A stretch of DNA of 64,000 bases from [Phialemoniopsis] sp. UDSM-2020 (GCA_018873225.1 JAEILZ010000001.1:3658001-3722000), one strand, 5' to 3'; shown: positions 10,164 through 23,726, counted from the first letter of the stretch. Numbers and translations are program-made. The notes: generated from the letters alone by a model not told the origin.

Positions 10164-11865
10164 TTACTCTTCCATGGCCTCATCAGCGCCGGCATCATCG
10201 CCCCACAGGCCCTCCAGCTTGAACTCCTTGGCCCATTCCGTAACGATCTGCTTCTGGTCCACAAGAGGGGCGCCGTCAGCAGCGGCGGCGGCATTCGCGG
10301 CGGCAGGCGTCGTGCCCTCGGGAGCAACGGGCAGGACAGGAGCATCGGTCCAGCCCTGGATACGGCCGTCCCGCCAGTCGGTGACGACGGTCATGGCCGC
10401 CGCACTGAGGTTGGGCACACCGCCGCGACCAAGCCTGCCGCGCTTGCGCGCGACCTGGACGAGGAAGTCGGTCGTGGCGTCGCCGTTCTCTGGGTTCGCC
10501 AGGAGCGGGGGAAGGTCGTAGACCTGCGTCAGCTTGGTCATGAGGTCGGGCGATGAAGCGAGGCGCTTGAGCAGGAGGGTGACGGCAGGGATGGGGTCAT
10601 CGATGTGCTTGGGCGGGACTGCGTTGAGCAGGACGAGGTGGGCCTGCGCCTCGGCCTTGTTCTTGGGCGTAAAGGTCGCGTTACCGGCGGACGAGGTCGA
10701 AGGGAAGACGATACCAGGTGAGTCGAGCAGCGTAAGTTTGCTGTCGATCTTGACCGTGCGGATGGCCGTCGTGACACCGGCCTCGGCGCCCGCCGGGCAG
10801 GCGGACTTGGAGCTGCTCCTGTTGCCGCCAAGTCTGGAGAGCAGGGCGTTGATGACGGAGGACTTGCCCACGTTGGGGTAGCCGATGACACCCACAGAGA
10901 CCGCGCGCTTCAAATTCCTGCCAGCGGCGAAGGACTTGAGGGCCTTGAACAGTGCTGAGCTCGTGTTCTGCACCGTCATATCCCGGTGATTGAATGTGTG
11001 TGCGTTGGGAGCGGCGTTGGATGCCCTGAGGGGGAGCGTGGGGAAGTACCTCCTGAGGTGGACAAGCCAAGCGCGCAGGACAGGCGGCGGGATCAGATCG
11101 ATCTTGTTGAGGATCAAGATCAGCCTCTTGCCGCCCTCGGCAGCAGCCATGACGGCCCGCTCGACGTCCCTCGACCGCGTGCCCTCGGGATCGCGGGCAT
11201 CCAGAACGTAGAGAACGACATCGGCCTGTTCGACCACCTGCTTGAAGACCTTGTCGTAGGCTTTCCTTGACGTAGCCGTGCCCTGCACCTCAATGACGCC
11301 CGACTCCTCATCTTCTGAGTCGTCGTCTTCCATGTCGTCGCCGCTTTGCAGCTCACGGTCGTACTTTTGTGCTGCCTTCCGTGCGCTAGCAATCAGAGCA
11401 GCGAGAGGATTTGACTCGTCGACATCCTCATCGTCATCGTCCATCATTGCGTCATCGTCCTCGTCAACATCCTCGCCAGCCTCGTCCACGTCTTCCATCT
11501 CTTCTGCGTCCTCCCCGGCCTGTGCGCCTGTCTTTGCTGCCTTGGCCAGCTCTTTCCTCCGCTGCGCTTCCTCCAGTCTTCTCATCTTCGTCTCCTCAAT
11601 CTGGTTCAGCAGCCGCTCCTTGTAGGGGAACAGATTGGGAATGCCCGGGTCCTTCTTGAGCTTTGATCTCCATTCTGGGTTCTTCTTGCCGAGCTTTCTC
11701 TGCTTCTTCTGCTTTGCGGCCGAAGCCTTCTCGATCTTATGCCGGAGGCGGACGGGCTGCCGCTTGGACTTGGGCTCTGTGAAATTGGCAAGTTAGGAAT
11801 TGAGAATTTCCGCAGAGGTACAACAAGAAGAGCTTACTCTTGGGCTTGTTGATGGATCCGGCCAT
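10164..11865 (-). CDS. NUG1: nucleolar GTP-binding protein Nug1 (GNL3 family)
   Basis: GTPase needed for assembly and nuclear export of pre-60S ribosomes. Exons are 11865-11838 and 11776-10164 (61-nt intron, phase 1), giving 546 residues. The 28-nt first exon encodes MAGSINKPK, and its join restores the basic GNL3-type N-terminus (SKRQPVRLRHKIEK, then KLGKKNPEWRSKLKKDPGIP). Starting at the internal ATG at 11585 would lose 73 conserved residues. A very acidic Asp/Glu region follows at about residues 100-165. The GTPase domain is circularly permuted, with motifs in the order G4 (NKIDLIP, 233), G1 (GYPNVGKSS, about 308) and G3 (DSPG, about 361), as in the YlqF/YawG family. The C-terminus carries an Ala-rich and acidic tail. 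It is divergent from the glycerol-phosphatase gene, with 600 bp between start codons. Confidence 0.95.
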
Positions 11866-12465
11866 TGTGAGGGTATCGCAGGGATTTTCTTTTCTGTGAT
11901 ACTCTTCTTCTCAGCGTCACCGTCAATCTGCAAGGCTGGTACAGAGGCGAACAAAAAGAGAATTTTGGCGGTGAAAATTGTCATAAAAAGCCATTTCCCC
12001 ACATCTGCACCAAAAAAAATCCCCCGCCAGCGATGAAATGCCTGTGCTTATCAGCGATAACACCGGGGTTAGGGTTGTATATGAAAGTCAACTCTTTGGG
12101 CTGTAGGCCCAAAAGCTTAAACTTTCATCCTAAGGTCTTCTGGCGGCGCTAGACTACAGAAGGCAATTCCGGCGGATTGGGTGCTGCATTCTGCGTTGCT
12201 CAGTGGGCTCTTCAGGCGGGTTCGGAGTTTGGACTGGCGGAGTTGCCCATTTCTGGATGTTTTGGCCGTCAAAAAACTATCGTGTATTTTTAACTTTGGG
12301 ATATCTCTTGCTCACAGAAAGTGTTTTGGGTTGCGAGTATATACCTAAGTCAACAGTCTCTAGTGTATTTTTGCAGAATAAATTCTGTTCTTCAAACACT
12401 ATCCGTTACAACGACCCTTTGGACAACATACATTACACATCACAACCCCGGCCAGGTTACGCAAC
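11866..12465. promoter_or_regulatory. shared divergent promoter region of NUG1 and the glycerol-phosphatase gene
   Basis: 600 bp between two divergent start codons with no coding frame. It contains the telobox-like element at 12068-12075. Confidence 0.6.
12068..12075 (-). promoter_or_regulatory. telobox-like element (AACCCTAA on the minus strand)
   Basis: The plus strand reads GGGGTTAGGGTTG around here, i.e. CAACCCTAACCCC on the coding strand of NUG1, about 200 bp before its ATG. Telobox-type elements (AAACCCTAA) occur in promoters of ribosome-biogenesis genes in several eukaryotes. A role here is inference from motif and position. Confidence 0.35.
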
Positions 12466-13820
12466 ATGACCGTCGACCAGCAAGCCACACCCGCTGCGGC
12501 GGACTACAGTGCTCCGCCAGTCACTGTTACGTTCGATGCGTTTCTTTTCGATATGGATGGGACCATAATCGACTCTACAGATGCGGTCGTAAAGCATTGG
12601 CACACGTAAGTCTCTCTAGTCTACGAGGAAGTCTGGTCATCACGGCTGACATGTGACAACTCGACGCCGGAACAGAGTCGGCAATGAGATAGGAGTACCG
12701 CCCGATGTCATCCTTGAGACCTCTCATGGTCGGCGGAGCATAGACATACTCAAGCTCCTTGCACCGGAGAAGGCAAATTGGGAGTGTAAGTAGGCCTCCA
12801 CCACTCAACTCAGTATTCGTCATCAACCTTTTGCATCTTTACCCCTGAGTCGTCGTCTCATTTCCTCAGACCGGACGGTCTTATCTTCGCGGCATATCTC
12901 AAGACGCCATGACTCTCCGGCGCCCTGCTCCTGCTGGATCGAGGGTGCCTCATTTCCTCTCAAAGTACTACTTGCATCCCTACCAAGACAACGACTCGCA
13001 AATTGCGGCCGCGAGGACTCCTACAGTCACGATGTGGAACCGTCCTACCAAGTGGGGGACGAGGGGAGGCGTGTGCATTGCCGGTGCGCCAGAGCCGCAT
13101 CAGCAAGGCGACGCCGGATCAACACCGGGGAAAGGGAGTCGCACGCTCAGCTGCAGACTAGACAGCTTAGGCGGCGCCACCAGCCAAGTCGCGAGGACGC
13201 TTGCCCTTGGGGAGTGAGGATGATCGTGCAATCTTATATTACACCTCCCTGACCAGACCCGGTGGACGAAAACAGAAGGAGATTACACCAGATGACTAAC
13301 GCGGCGCTTGACGAAAACAACAGACGTGCGGCGGATGGAGGCGGTGCTCCCCAAGCGTTACGGCAAGGACGCCGTCGAGATTCCCGGCGCAAGGGCGCTC
13401 CTCGACACTCTGATCCACACCAACGCCCCCTGGGCTATCGTGACCTCGGGCACCGAGCCCCTTGTGCACGGCTGGCTGAACGTGCTCAGTCTCCCTGAGC
13501 CCGAGCACCTCATCTCGGCAGAGTCGGTAGAGAACGGCAAGCCAGACCCAACTTGCTACCTCATGGGCCTCGACAGGCTCAAGCAGCGGGCCAACGCTAG
13601 CAACGTCCTCGTGCTTGAGGACAGCCCGGCGGGAATCCGCGCTGGCAAGGCCGCCGGGTGCAAGGTGCTGGGCCTGGTCACGAGCCACACGGCTGAGCAG
13701 GTCGCCAGCGCTGAGCCGGACTGGATAGTCCAGGACCTGAGATCGGTGCGCGTGGTCGAGAGTAAGGGGGGTGCCGTGACGTTAGAGTTCTCCAACGGCC
13801 TCGTTGCCAAGAGCCAATGA
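12466..13820 (+). CDS. GPP1: DL-glycerol-3-phosphatase / HAD-family sugar-phosphate phosphatase
   Basis: Predicted to dephosphorylate glycerol 3-phosphate to glycerol (osmolyte and redox balance) or a closely related sugar phosphate in the cytosol. Exons are 12466-12605, 12676-12785 and 13324-13820, giving 248 residues, matching the yeast Gpp length of about 250. HAD motifs: FDMDGTIIDS with nucleophile Asp29 and acid/base Asp31, WAIVTSGT (motif II), a Lys in ENGKPDP (motif III) and VLEDSPAGIRAGKAAG (motif IV). The exon 2/3 join gives KANWEYVRRMEAVLP, and the exon 1/2 join gives HWHTVGNEIGVPP, both matching the family. Intron 2 is 538 nt, far longer than the others in this window, with a CTAAC branch point about 30 nt before the acceptor. 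2-deoxyglucose-6-phosphatase-type activity is an alternative the sequence cannot exclude. Confidence 0.92.
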
Positions 13821-15964
13821 CCGTTCAAAAGGGGGAAACGCGAAAATAGAAGCGATATGCAAGTCTCAGAAGCAAAAGAGGAGGCAGTGACAAGCAAGAG
13901 GCGTGTTTGCCCTTCAGATTCGCATGAAGCCGTCTGTCTCCAACAGACAGACCGGCGCCGTGCAAGACCCGACTTTGGGCGTCTCTTACACACACTAGGA
14001 AGGATATGCATCCCTTGCGTAGCGGGAAATGAGATAACTCCTGCAGGACCAAAAGACACACCTGCAAGCCACGACTTTTGTAGCGCGACCTGCCTCCAAG
14101 CGAACCTGCTAAGTGGTCCAGAAAAAGCAATGAGATACATGCGAGAAAAAGAAATGGTTCAAACCCTAATTTCGAGTGTTGAAGACTCCCTCCCACGTCG
14201 CCCATCTCATCTCATCTCATCTTGCAGCTCTCCCCACCTTCCGGACGGCGTCGTCCACGGAGGCGTGACTAGTCGACACTGCACGCGAGACAGGCCAGTG
14301 CAATGGTGGTTTTGCTTTTCTCTCCTGCACCTTGATCTGCCTCCCCAGCGTTGCCTAAACCCCGCGTGGAACCTACGCGAAATGAAGCTGAGCACTACCC
14401 CGTCAAAGCTACTAAGCTATCTGTCACAACTTGCTGTGACAAAGAGTAGTATTCGCAAAGAATCCGTTCCATTGAGTCCATTGAGAGATCTCTCCTATTG
14501 CCGATGACAGGTGCCATCCGGGGAGAACAAACAAAGTGTCGCGAAAAGTACCTACCAGTAGGAGTGCTTTTCGACCGTCTGAACCGCGGCGTCGAAAAAT
14601 ACCGGGAGCAACCCAGTCCATATGCCGCTGTCAGCTCCGTCGTCGACGAGGGTCCCCTGGCCACGGCGGTGGTGCTGCTACGAGTGAGGAGCTGTCCTGT
14701 GTGCTTGGCCAAAACCGAGCTCCCCTTCCGACCGGACGTGTCCGGGGGACGGGCTAGTCTGATCGAGACCGCGATCGACCCCCCGGGAGATGGAGCCCCG
14801 ACTCCCCATGCTGCTGCAGCAAAAAGAAAAAAGAGGTCGCCCATTCTGGGAACCCCCTGCGTTTTCCTTGCTGGATCTGACGTTTTTCGTGCGTACGATG
14901 CCGTTTGTGGAAAACGACCGGCTTAAAATGGTGGTGGTTTTTTTCCTAGGTTGTGGCTAGGCTGTTGAGACAGTAGAGGGGGGGGTACGCGTCTCGCAGA
15001 TAGCGCCCTGCAGCACCAGATCAGCAGCCAGCAAGAAGGCTCCAGGGGACATTTGAAGTCGGCCCAGGCGCCTAGCCAGCCAGCACGGCTGATCACCAGC
15101 GCGGCATGCCTTTCTTGGCGCACTGTGCAGTGTGATTGCAGGTCATCATGATGATAGGCGGGCGTTGGAAGAGGTCCGCCGTTTTTCTGGCGCTGAGCTT
15201 CTTGCCCGCCGCCATGGCGCCATTGTTCACATATGACTTACGGGTACTTGGGCCTCTAGACCGGCCAGTTTTCTCCTATCGACGCCTCCTCATATGCCGT
15301 TCTGCTCTTGCATCTCGTTCCTGCATATGGGAAAGGCAACTTCGTGCTCCGGTAAGACCATTCGCCCCCCCTCCCCATCATCTGGCATTCGCGAGGTCCC
15401 CGATGAAGTCGTGCAACGATTACACAGATACGCAGTGTTTCATCTCGGATAATCAAGAGCCGGGCTCGATGGTCAAGGGTCTTACCCGTGTTTTTTGCCC
15501 CCATCTTCTTGTGAGGCCCGAGGGCTGAGAGGTGTGGTAACATCAAGTTGTGCGAGAGGTTTCTCCCGGGTCCATGGATGCGGCAGCGGTTCTGTTGCAT
15601 GACGTTTTTTCCCTTGTGCAAATCACTATGGGAGATCGACCGGCAGACGCGTCAAACAAGCAGCACGCCGTTCGGGCGCCGTCCCTGTTCGACTGTTGCA
15701 CGGCTCCTTCAGCCTGGATGTAAGGTCCCGATGCTGGATGTTTGGACCGCATGCGGCGGGTACGGCGAAAAGGAGGGAGAGCTATTCCCGTACGCCGCCA
15801 TCACAGTAGGGTCCTTTGCTGCACCCCCAAAATGGCTCCAGACCGGTCCTGGTAGATCATAGGTACTCTCTGGCTAACACAGGAAACCTAAAGGTGAGCG
15901 TTTCCTGGGACCGGTCGCAGCCTCATGAGACGACGATGTGTGTCAACGCCCGCCTTACCTCAAG

Positions 15965-15978
15965 TACCTAGCTAGGTA
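15965..15978. repeat. 14-bp perfect palindrome TACCTAGCTAGGTA
   Basis: Direct reading shows a perfect palindrome made of two facing copies of the TACCTAG motif that recurs through this gene-free block. Confidence 0.6.
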
Positions 15979-18900
15979 GCTTCGAACGATGACGGTAGTT
16001 ACACAAGCCTTCGTGTCTGTTAGGTACCACACATGTAGAGCGAGCCGTGCGCCGTCGTCCGAAAAAGTAAAAGTGATCGACCGCCACTTGGAAATGGTCG
16101 GCGACTTGAGTAACGCCAAAGCTGTCGTTCCTGCATAGGTCCTTGGTGCCCGACGCAAGCTGCTGGGAAGACGCCATCCGCCAAGTCCCAAAAAAAAGCA
16201 CTCTTCTGGATGCGATTGTCAACAAAAAAACTTCTCTCGACGTCACCGCGCTTGCAACTTGCATGTTTTGGTGTTTGCGCATTATCAAAGGAAAAAGTGA
16301 GACATCAGATAGGCACCGTCGAGTGCAGATCACCAAACGGCGCCGAGCGGACGGGTGTCGTTTATCCGACCTTGGCAATTGCCCGATTAGGAGTGACGTC
16401 TTTTTGGCGCGTCGTCGAAGTCAAAGAGCAATGGGAGAAAACGGCCCTTGTTCGGCATTGATGGTGGCGGTGGTGGTCTTCTTTGGCCGCGGGTGTGCGA
16501 GACGGAGACGGGGACGGACACGAACGGCCCTCCCAAAGAGCATTCGGCCTAAGAAATGGAGGGCACCACCTATGGGAATTTGACACCTGCTTGTGGATGG
16601 TAGGCAAGGGAAGTTGCCGTCGCCAGACTAGAGCCTTGGTGATGGCCAACAGTTTTCTAGTGGCGCCGCCCTAAGTCCGTATGAGCAAACCGTAAAAGTG
16701 GGATCGACTTTCCAGTGTCTGCGAGCCTGCGCTATGCCTCCGAAGCCAGCCAGCCATACCACCCCATCCTATCCTCATTGAAGAAAGACGGTACGAGCGT
16801 GGGAGCTAGGCGGTTGGCCTCGCTCGTGTCCCTCCTCCATCCCTTACAGTGCTGCATGCAGGAACAGGGAGAAACGGAGCGGATGTGGTGATGGAGACCT
16901 TTTTGAGCAACGCGACAGGACATCACGAATAAAACCGGGTCTTGCTCCTGATCGCGATCTTGGATGCGATGATCTCCAGGCATGGGCAATTGACGCAAAA
17001 TGCCCGATGGGAAATGGAAGGCTGGGGTTACATTGTGATCGGATGTATGGCCGCTTGGCTTTTTCCACCAAATGCCCCCTTCCCACAATCGAGATAAGTT
17101 GTTTATGTTGGGGGATCGACAAGATCAAAGCGGGTTGAAGATCTTCACCTTTATGCCTGTCTTCGGCCTGTCCCAAGACGGCAACAGGGGCGAGCAAAGA
17201 CAATCGGACCCGCCTAATAACATTTTACCGCAAGCATCCTTACCTGTCTTGCTATCTTCCTTGATATCTTGCATCATAGGTGCTGTTGTCATTGACAAGC
17301 GAGGGCAGCTGAATGTCAATCTCTTCGCAAGCGACGCTCTTGCAGTGCAAATCCCCATGCGATCAACCCATCAAACCCGTCAACGGGTCTTGTCTTGTCT
17401 CGGCAGGACTGTTTCTGAGACTATAGTCTCGAGCCAGCGCTCAGGCACAAGCGTCGGCGCTGTGTTATTGGTTGCCTCGGGGGCCCAGGAGAGTCAGCTC
17501 CTCAGAAAGTTCGCCGAGATCGCTTCGGAATGCGGCTCAAAGCGAAAGGTATGCGGGAAGTGTCTCTCCCTATTTCTGGGCTGCCGAGGGCCACCGCATT
17601 CTCGGTAAGGCCACAATTGAGCAACGCTTTGCTCCATAGTTTTTAGACGGTTGTCTGTTGTTGTGATTAGCTAAACAAAATGCCGCCCTCGCGCCCTCTG
17701 GCAGAGGGAGAGCTATCTCGAAATTGCAATTTGCGAAGAGTCTTGGAGAGGGTTGGGACGGGAATGCCGTGCTCACAACCACCCTGCCGGTCCATCAGCC
17801 GCGCTCCCATACGGCCGTGTGGTGTGTGCGTATGCGCCGCCCGACGCGCAGGACCATCCTTTGGGGGTCTGCTTCTCTTCCGGGATGGAGCTCGCTCTTT
17901 TGGCGATGCGCTGCGAAAATGAAAAGCATCTTTCAGAGAAATCGGTACCTTGACCGGAAAGCTTAGCGCGACTTGAAAGGTACAAGGACGAAATACAGCG
18001 CATGGGAGAAGGAAGTAGCGGCCAAGTACCCAGTCTCCCCTGCTGGTCCCTGGGAGGATGCAGGGGTGGTCCGACCACTGGGTGAGGCCTAGGGCGCTCG
18101 CTACACGTGGCGGCGCGGGCCAAAAATATGGCTCTCTAATCTCCTGGGAAGGAATCTGTGTGCGATGGCAAGGATGGGCAAGCCCATGTGTACAAGGGGG
18201 AAAAGAGTGCTTGCTGGGATCCATGCAGGTGGGAGGACCGGCGCCAAACTCGGGGCGGGGGTACCAAAGCTACCCACTCTCTCTCCCTGTGGGGTCCCCT
18301 TAGCTTCTCTCCTAAAAGACTAAAAGACGACCATCCACAAGTGGGATTGACTTGACTTGACGAAGAGGCACAGAGGCACAAGAGGGGAATTTTCAGGAAC
18401 TGCAACCCAGCTCCTGAGATCCTTCCTGGAGATTCGTCGAAAGAGTGGATCTACAGGGGGGCGAGTCTTGACGTATCGCGCGACAAGCTGGGGTCCGTGC
18501 TCCTTTCTCGACCAATTCCATTTCCAGCAAAACCCCACGGTTTGCAGCAAGAGCGATCTACTTACTAAATCCGTTGTCAATGGGATAACTCCGCCAACCC
18601 CTAATAAGCAACACAGAAGCTTGCTTGTCTGGGGGTATAGAGACAGGCGAATCGCTCAAGGTTCTTACAAGCGAACCGAAAGAGCAGCAATTGCTTATGA
18701 CCAAAGAGATAAACGAATTGCTTGGATGTGGCTTTAATCTCTTTCATCCTATGCGCGCGGGAAGCAGACGACACAACACGAGTTCGCACTTGACCTGTCA
18801 TCCGCTCTTCGGCCTGCCACCCCAGCCGCTAACTACCCAGATATTCACGAGAGGGTGTGATATCGTTGGCAGTGCTGGGCATGGCAAAGTAGCCCAACAA

Positions 18901-21900
18901 GCACATTCTCCATTGGTCAGCTGAGCGGCTACCTTGCCCAGACACGCTGCTCTCAGCTCTCCGATATACGGCACTGCCGAATGATAACTGAAGCTCCCGT
19001 TTGCTTCAATCGCCATATGGGTGGTCCTGCCGTGAAGCTAGGCCCAGGATTCCCTAGTTGTCTTCGCTTTTCCTTCTTCTATCTTCGACAACACCATGTA
19101 TTGGCACGTACAGTACACCATGGTCGAATTGAACGGGGAACCAGAGCTATAGCTACTACTGGCCTGACAGGCGAGAATAGTTTGCGAAGTCACTGCCTTG
19201 TAACGAAGCCATCAGCTTGAAAAGCGTTGATGTCAATGAGTGTTTTGACTGCGGTAAGCCACTTTCTGCAAATCCGCAGCATCCGTGTCTAGTCACGGCA
19301 CTTCCCACGCCACAAAGGTCCCTGGATGCCAAGCAGGAGATGTTGCAGGCATTCACTGGTATGCTGGGACGTCAAACCCAGAAGACATGCCAGCTGCGTC
19401 CTATTCCGGTACTGCAGGCACCGTAGCCTGCCTGTCTGTCACAATTAGTTAACCAGAATGGGACGATTTAGCGAGATTCTAGGCCTTGCAGCACAAGCGT
19501 GTCCCAGCACCGAGGACGCTGCGCTATCAGGCTACGGAGCTAACCACGAGGCCAAACCGCCGCTTTCTTCGTGAAACCGCGGCCATCAGCTTCGGTCCCA
19601 GCCTCGAGGGGCGTGTTTACCCAAGTTGATGACGATGGAAAACGCCGACTCCTGCCAATCTCGAATGACATAAAGTACGCAAATAGGACCCCGGCGCCGG
19701 CGGACGTGTGCTCGAGTCAGGACTCTGGCGGCCCCGGGAGTTCTGGAACGCTTCTAGCGCTGGCTACCGCCCCGGAGCCGACTGAGCCCGTGACGCTGGT
19801 GACTGTTTGTCCAAAATCCGATCCACTTGTCGTATGATTTCGAAAGGGACGTCATTCTAGCTTAGGCGCCCATGCAAAAGAGAGTGGAGTGAAGTTTCAA
19901 GGGCATCGTGAGCCTCAGTTTTTGGTCCTACCAGGCAAAAGTCTAACGAGCTGTGCTCTGTAATGGGCTGCCACGCTTTAGCGAAATGAGGGGTGATGCA
20001 GTACCTAGTAGCCCACGTCACAGTCCCTTGTCAGGTACTTAGTTAGTGAATACTAGAGAACTCTGGCAAGAAATCGTACGCTGCCCAATGGGCAAGCATT
20101 CCTCCCAGCTGCAAACCCAGGTCAACGCCGCTCATGCATCACAGTCCTTTTGATGCCATTGTCTATGTTGTGATGCCGGAATAGGTCTTCCTGAGACAGC
20201 TGAGCACTTCCCAAGTGAGCCCTCGCTCAGAATGGTAAGGGCCTGTGCTTGTAGGTATTATCGAACCTTGTTCTTGACCAAAGGGGTAAGTCTGTGGGGG
20301 AGGGATCCCAACTCCCGCAAGTGACAGGAGCAAACGCCAATAGTCTGGCGGTTTGATAGCTATCAAAGATCACCGGCGCCATACGTTGTCATCGTTGTTC
20401 AACCGTCTCTTCAACGGCGCTTGAGGCTCGACCAGGCGAGACTTAGACGACACGCCACTTCTTGCAATCGCGGCGAGGCCTTAGAACACGAAGCTCTAAG
20501 CTTATACGAAGCAAGCCGTCCCGCTAGACGCAGAAAGCCTCGCGCCGTGCTCGAGTAGTTTACCAGCCAGGTGGAATTCTTAGCGAGCCTGGCGGTGGTC
20601 AGGCGCAAAGAAGCATCCATTGATGGAGGTTACCGACAGTCGGGGCCCCGCTTCTGCCCTAAAATTTTCAGCCCGTCCCTCCTTCCTGAGGAATAACCTT
20701 AGGTAGCCCAAATAATGCACTGCCATGCTCGCCTGTCTGGGCGGTAAGTATGCCTGTGAGTTTTGCTCGCCAAACTTTCCTCGGGTCGTATTCGATAGAC
20801 TTGTTCGAGACCCTGGATGACGGGGCGCGCGGACAACAGCCGCGTGGGGATTTTCCCACGAGGGCGCGCGTGCCGGTTGCTGGCTCCTCAACGGACAAGG
20901 TCAAGAGATCGAATTTTCGACGCGCGAATAACCTTTCCCATGTGATGATGGGGCCTTGCGGGTCTGGGCATTTTGCGTCGTGTCTCGGGGACTCCCAGAG
21001 TACCCATCGAGAGAACAAGACAGAAAGAGGATGATATCACGGCCACCGGAAGGCCTCGACCGCTCCAACGAAGCATGGGAAACGATCGCCTCGAGCTAGA
21101 CATGGATTCCTTTCCAGCTGAAAGGCCAAACCCCCCAAAACATCTCGATTCCTTGTCCGGGACTTGCTGTTTCCGGCTGTCTCTAAACTGCGTAGGGCGT
21201 TTGACGTGGGGAGGAGATCTCCGCCGAGACGGCCGTAGCCAATCAGGCCAAGATGATCGACAAGTCCAGACAGCTTCCTCTGCCTCATTTGGAAGAACCA
21301 GTCCTCTGGGATGCCACGCTAGCAAGCCAACTCTCCACTTTGCCATCATCTTGAAAACATCAACCTATCGGCAGATCCAGCGATAAGGAGGAAATACCAC
21401 GGAGGCAAGCATCACCTTTCTCCTAACTAGCCCTGAGCTTTTGCTTGACCTCATCATGAGGCAGATCGATGGTGAGAATGATGGCTCTAGAGGGCTTTGT
21501 ACCTCTGCTTGTACCGATCTAAAACGAAGCCATCTTTGGTTGGGGGAGCAGTACCCAGCTTGGCCGATGTCTGCGATCTGTGTTATTCGAGAAATATCAT
21601 TTGTAATGCTCACAAACTTTGTCATCGATCTTCTTGCGATGTGCTGTTTGCTTGCGACTATCAAGATCGCACCTGGACAACAAGACCCAAGATTTACCTT
21701 AGCCTCTTTTGACAATCTCTTGCGACTGGTTGATATCCGCGAATGCAGGTGCCGGTGCCCGCCTTACCCTGGTTGGCAATCCTTGTTCCTAAAAGTACTC
21801 GTTGTCAGGATTATCTAAGCCAGTCCAGGCAAACCGTCTCCCCAAACTACCGCGGCTGACGGGTGGCTACCATCCTTTTGGAGTTCCCGTGCACACAGGA

Positions 21901-23683
21901 ATTGCGATGTGGTGTGTGTGCGTGTGTGAGTGTTCAAAGTTCTCGTCCTTGCTCCAAGTGGCATAGGTCGACAGCCTAGAGTGCCTAGGTACCGTTCCTC
22001 TGTACTGGCGCAAATGACGGGAGGTGACGGCTGAGGATACAACCCTGGGGCCATGCATGCATGTCGTCGGGGGCGCTTTCCACCAATCTCCTACTCAACC
22101 AGTGCCTGGCTCAAGGTAGCGCGCCCAGGGTGACGGCGTGTGTAAGTAGTTACAGAGGGAGAGGCATGACAGAAATAGAAGCAACGGCTACAGCGGCGGA
22201 TGTGGTGCAACGCTGTGGCGTGAGACCAGCTGCAGGCCAACCATCAGCGAACCCCTCCCAGGCCGGCCATGCGTGTCAATGGCTCGGGCCCGGTCGATAC
22301 ACTGCTCTCCTGGTGAATGAAGAGAAGGCGACACCAAAGGGGAAGCAAAGCCGTTGATGCATGCTGCGCACCGGCCTCGAGGTGCACTGGGCAGCTGAAA
22401 TTGCCTGCCCCGAGTCCAACCCGCATGCACGGCACCATTGCATGCACTTGAGATGCTTACACCGCTCTCCTGGTGTTCTGGACTGAGGCCGTGTTGCCGG
22501 CATAAAGGTTCGCAGGAACAGAAACCCCAGTGGGAGTTTCGATTCAGGCTAGTGAACGCAAATCAGTCCTCGTCGGGACTTTGACACTCGCCACTTGAAC
22601 ACGGCATTTTCTTCTCTTCATCTGATGAAGCCGCCTTCGCATCTTGCACTAGAGTATGCACAGCGAGACGCGCGCACATGCCACTTGATTCTCCTGGAGA
22701 TTTTCCTTGATGAGTTGGGCTCCGGGCGATGGTTTGAGCAAGTCTCTAGCGCACAGCGCTGGCCATCATGGCAGAACACCTCCTTGTCAAGTAAGGTTAT
22801 TGTCTCGCTGATACGATTGGCTTGCCTCTGAGGGTCAATTTGTGTAGGGCCTGGATTAGCCGCAACCAAATTGGCGGCAACCCTCTCGCTGGGTGGCTAT
22901 GACCCGTGCCAGGTTGATCTAAGAATGGTGTGAACTCTAAGACCGCAATGGAGGTGACGGGAGAGGCTGTGACGTTTGGGGCTTGTGCCCAGTGTCGGCA
23001 TCTGAATTGATGAGTGTAAAAATTGAGAAAACGAGCAAGCTTGATGAGCTGAATTTGATTCTTTGGGTTTGCTGCGTGGCAGAAAGTCCGGGCTAGGTAC
23101 GAATCAGAGTTATCAGTAAGCGAAATGGCCCACCTGGCAGCCCTGTACATACATCCATTTGGGTGGATGTGCACTGGGATTCAAGGACCTAACCAGGTAC
23201 CGCATGATGTGCATCCCAAAGCGATCATTTTCCCTGCGTCTGGCAGGTGTCATCAACAGCAACCCCGGCAGTGCACATAGGTACTTGTGGCATAGCTTGG
23301 TGATTCGATCAAGAGCCCATGTTGCATGGTCTAGACGGCACGGCAGGAGTAGAAGAAGAAGACCGCTGGAAGGAAGACCTTGGCATTTCCCTTGGAAGTG
23401 ATGGCACCAGACATTTTTTGGCACATTCCAGTGCTCGGGAACGGTTGAGCATGGGCCACCATTCGCCATGATAGGTAGTATTTCCATGGAATCAGATAAT
23501 CTGGCTCCAATCGGGTGCTAGAGTGAGCTCCTTCCTGACTACCGCCTGAGCAAAGGCATAGCCCAAGGGCCATCACATCCACGACGGGGTGCTGCTGGAG
23601 CTGTTTGGCTGGCTTGGCCCAGAGCCATCATGGTCCCAAGTGGCGTTGGCGCCATCTGATTATGGGATGGGGGGCCTTTTCTC

Positions 23684-23726
23684 TGGGACGACTAGGACGA
23701 CTAGGACGATTAGGTGACTAGACGAA
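23684..23726 (+). repeat. short tandem repeat, unit GACTAGGAC
   Basis: Two good copies of a 9-base GACTAGGAC unit, followed by diverged copies (GATTAGGTG, ACTAGACG). No coding or structural role is evident. Confidence 0.5.

Noticed and set aside
12064..12078. Telomere-type repeat GGTTAGGGTT
   Set aside because: Fewer than two TTAGGG units, so not a telomere or interstitial telomeric array; kept only as a possible telobox.
13857..14507. 216-codon plus-strand frame after the glycerol-phosphatase gene
   Set aside because: No domain, no codon bias, and several competing frames overlap it; treated as chance.
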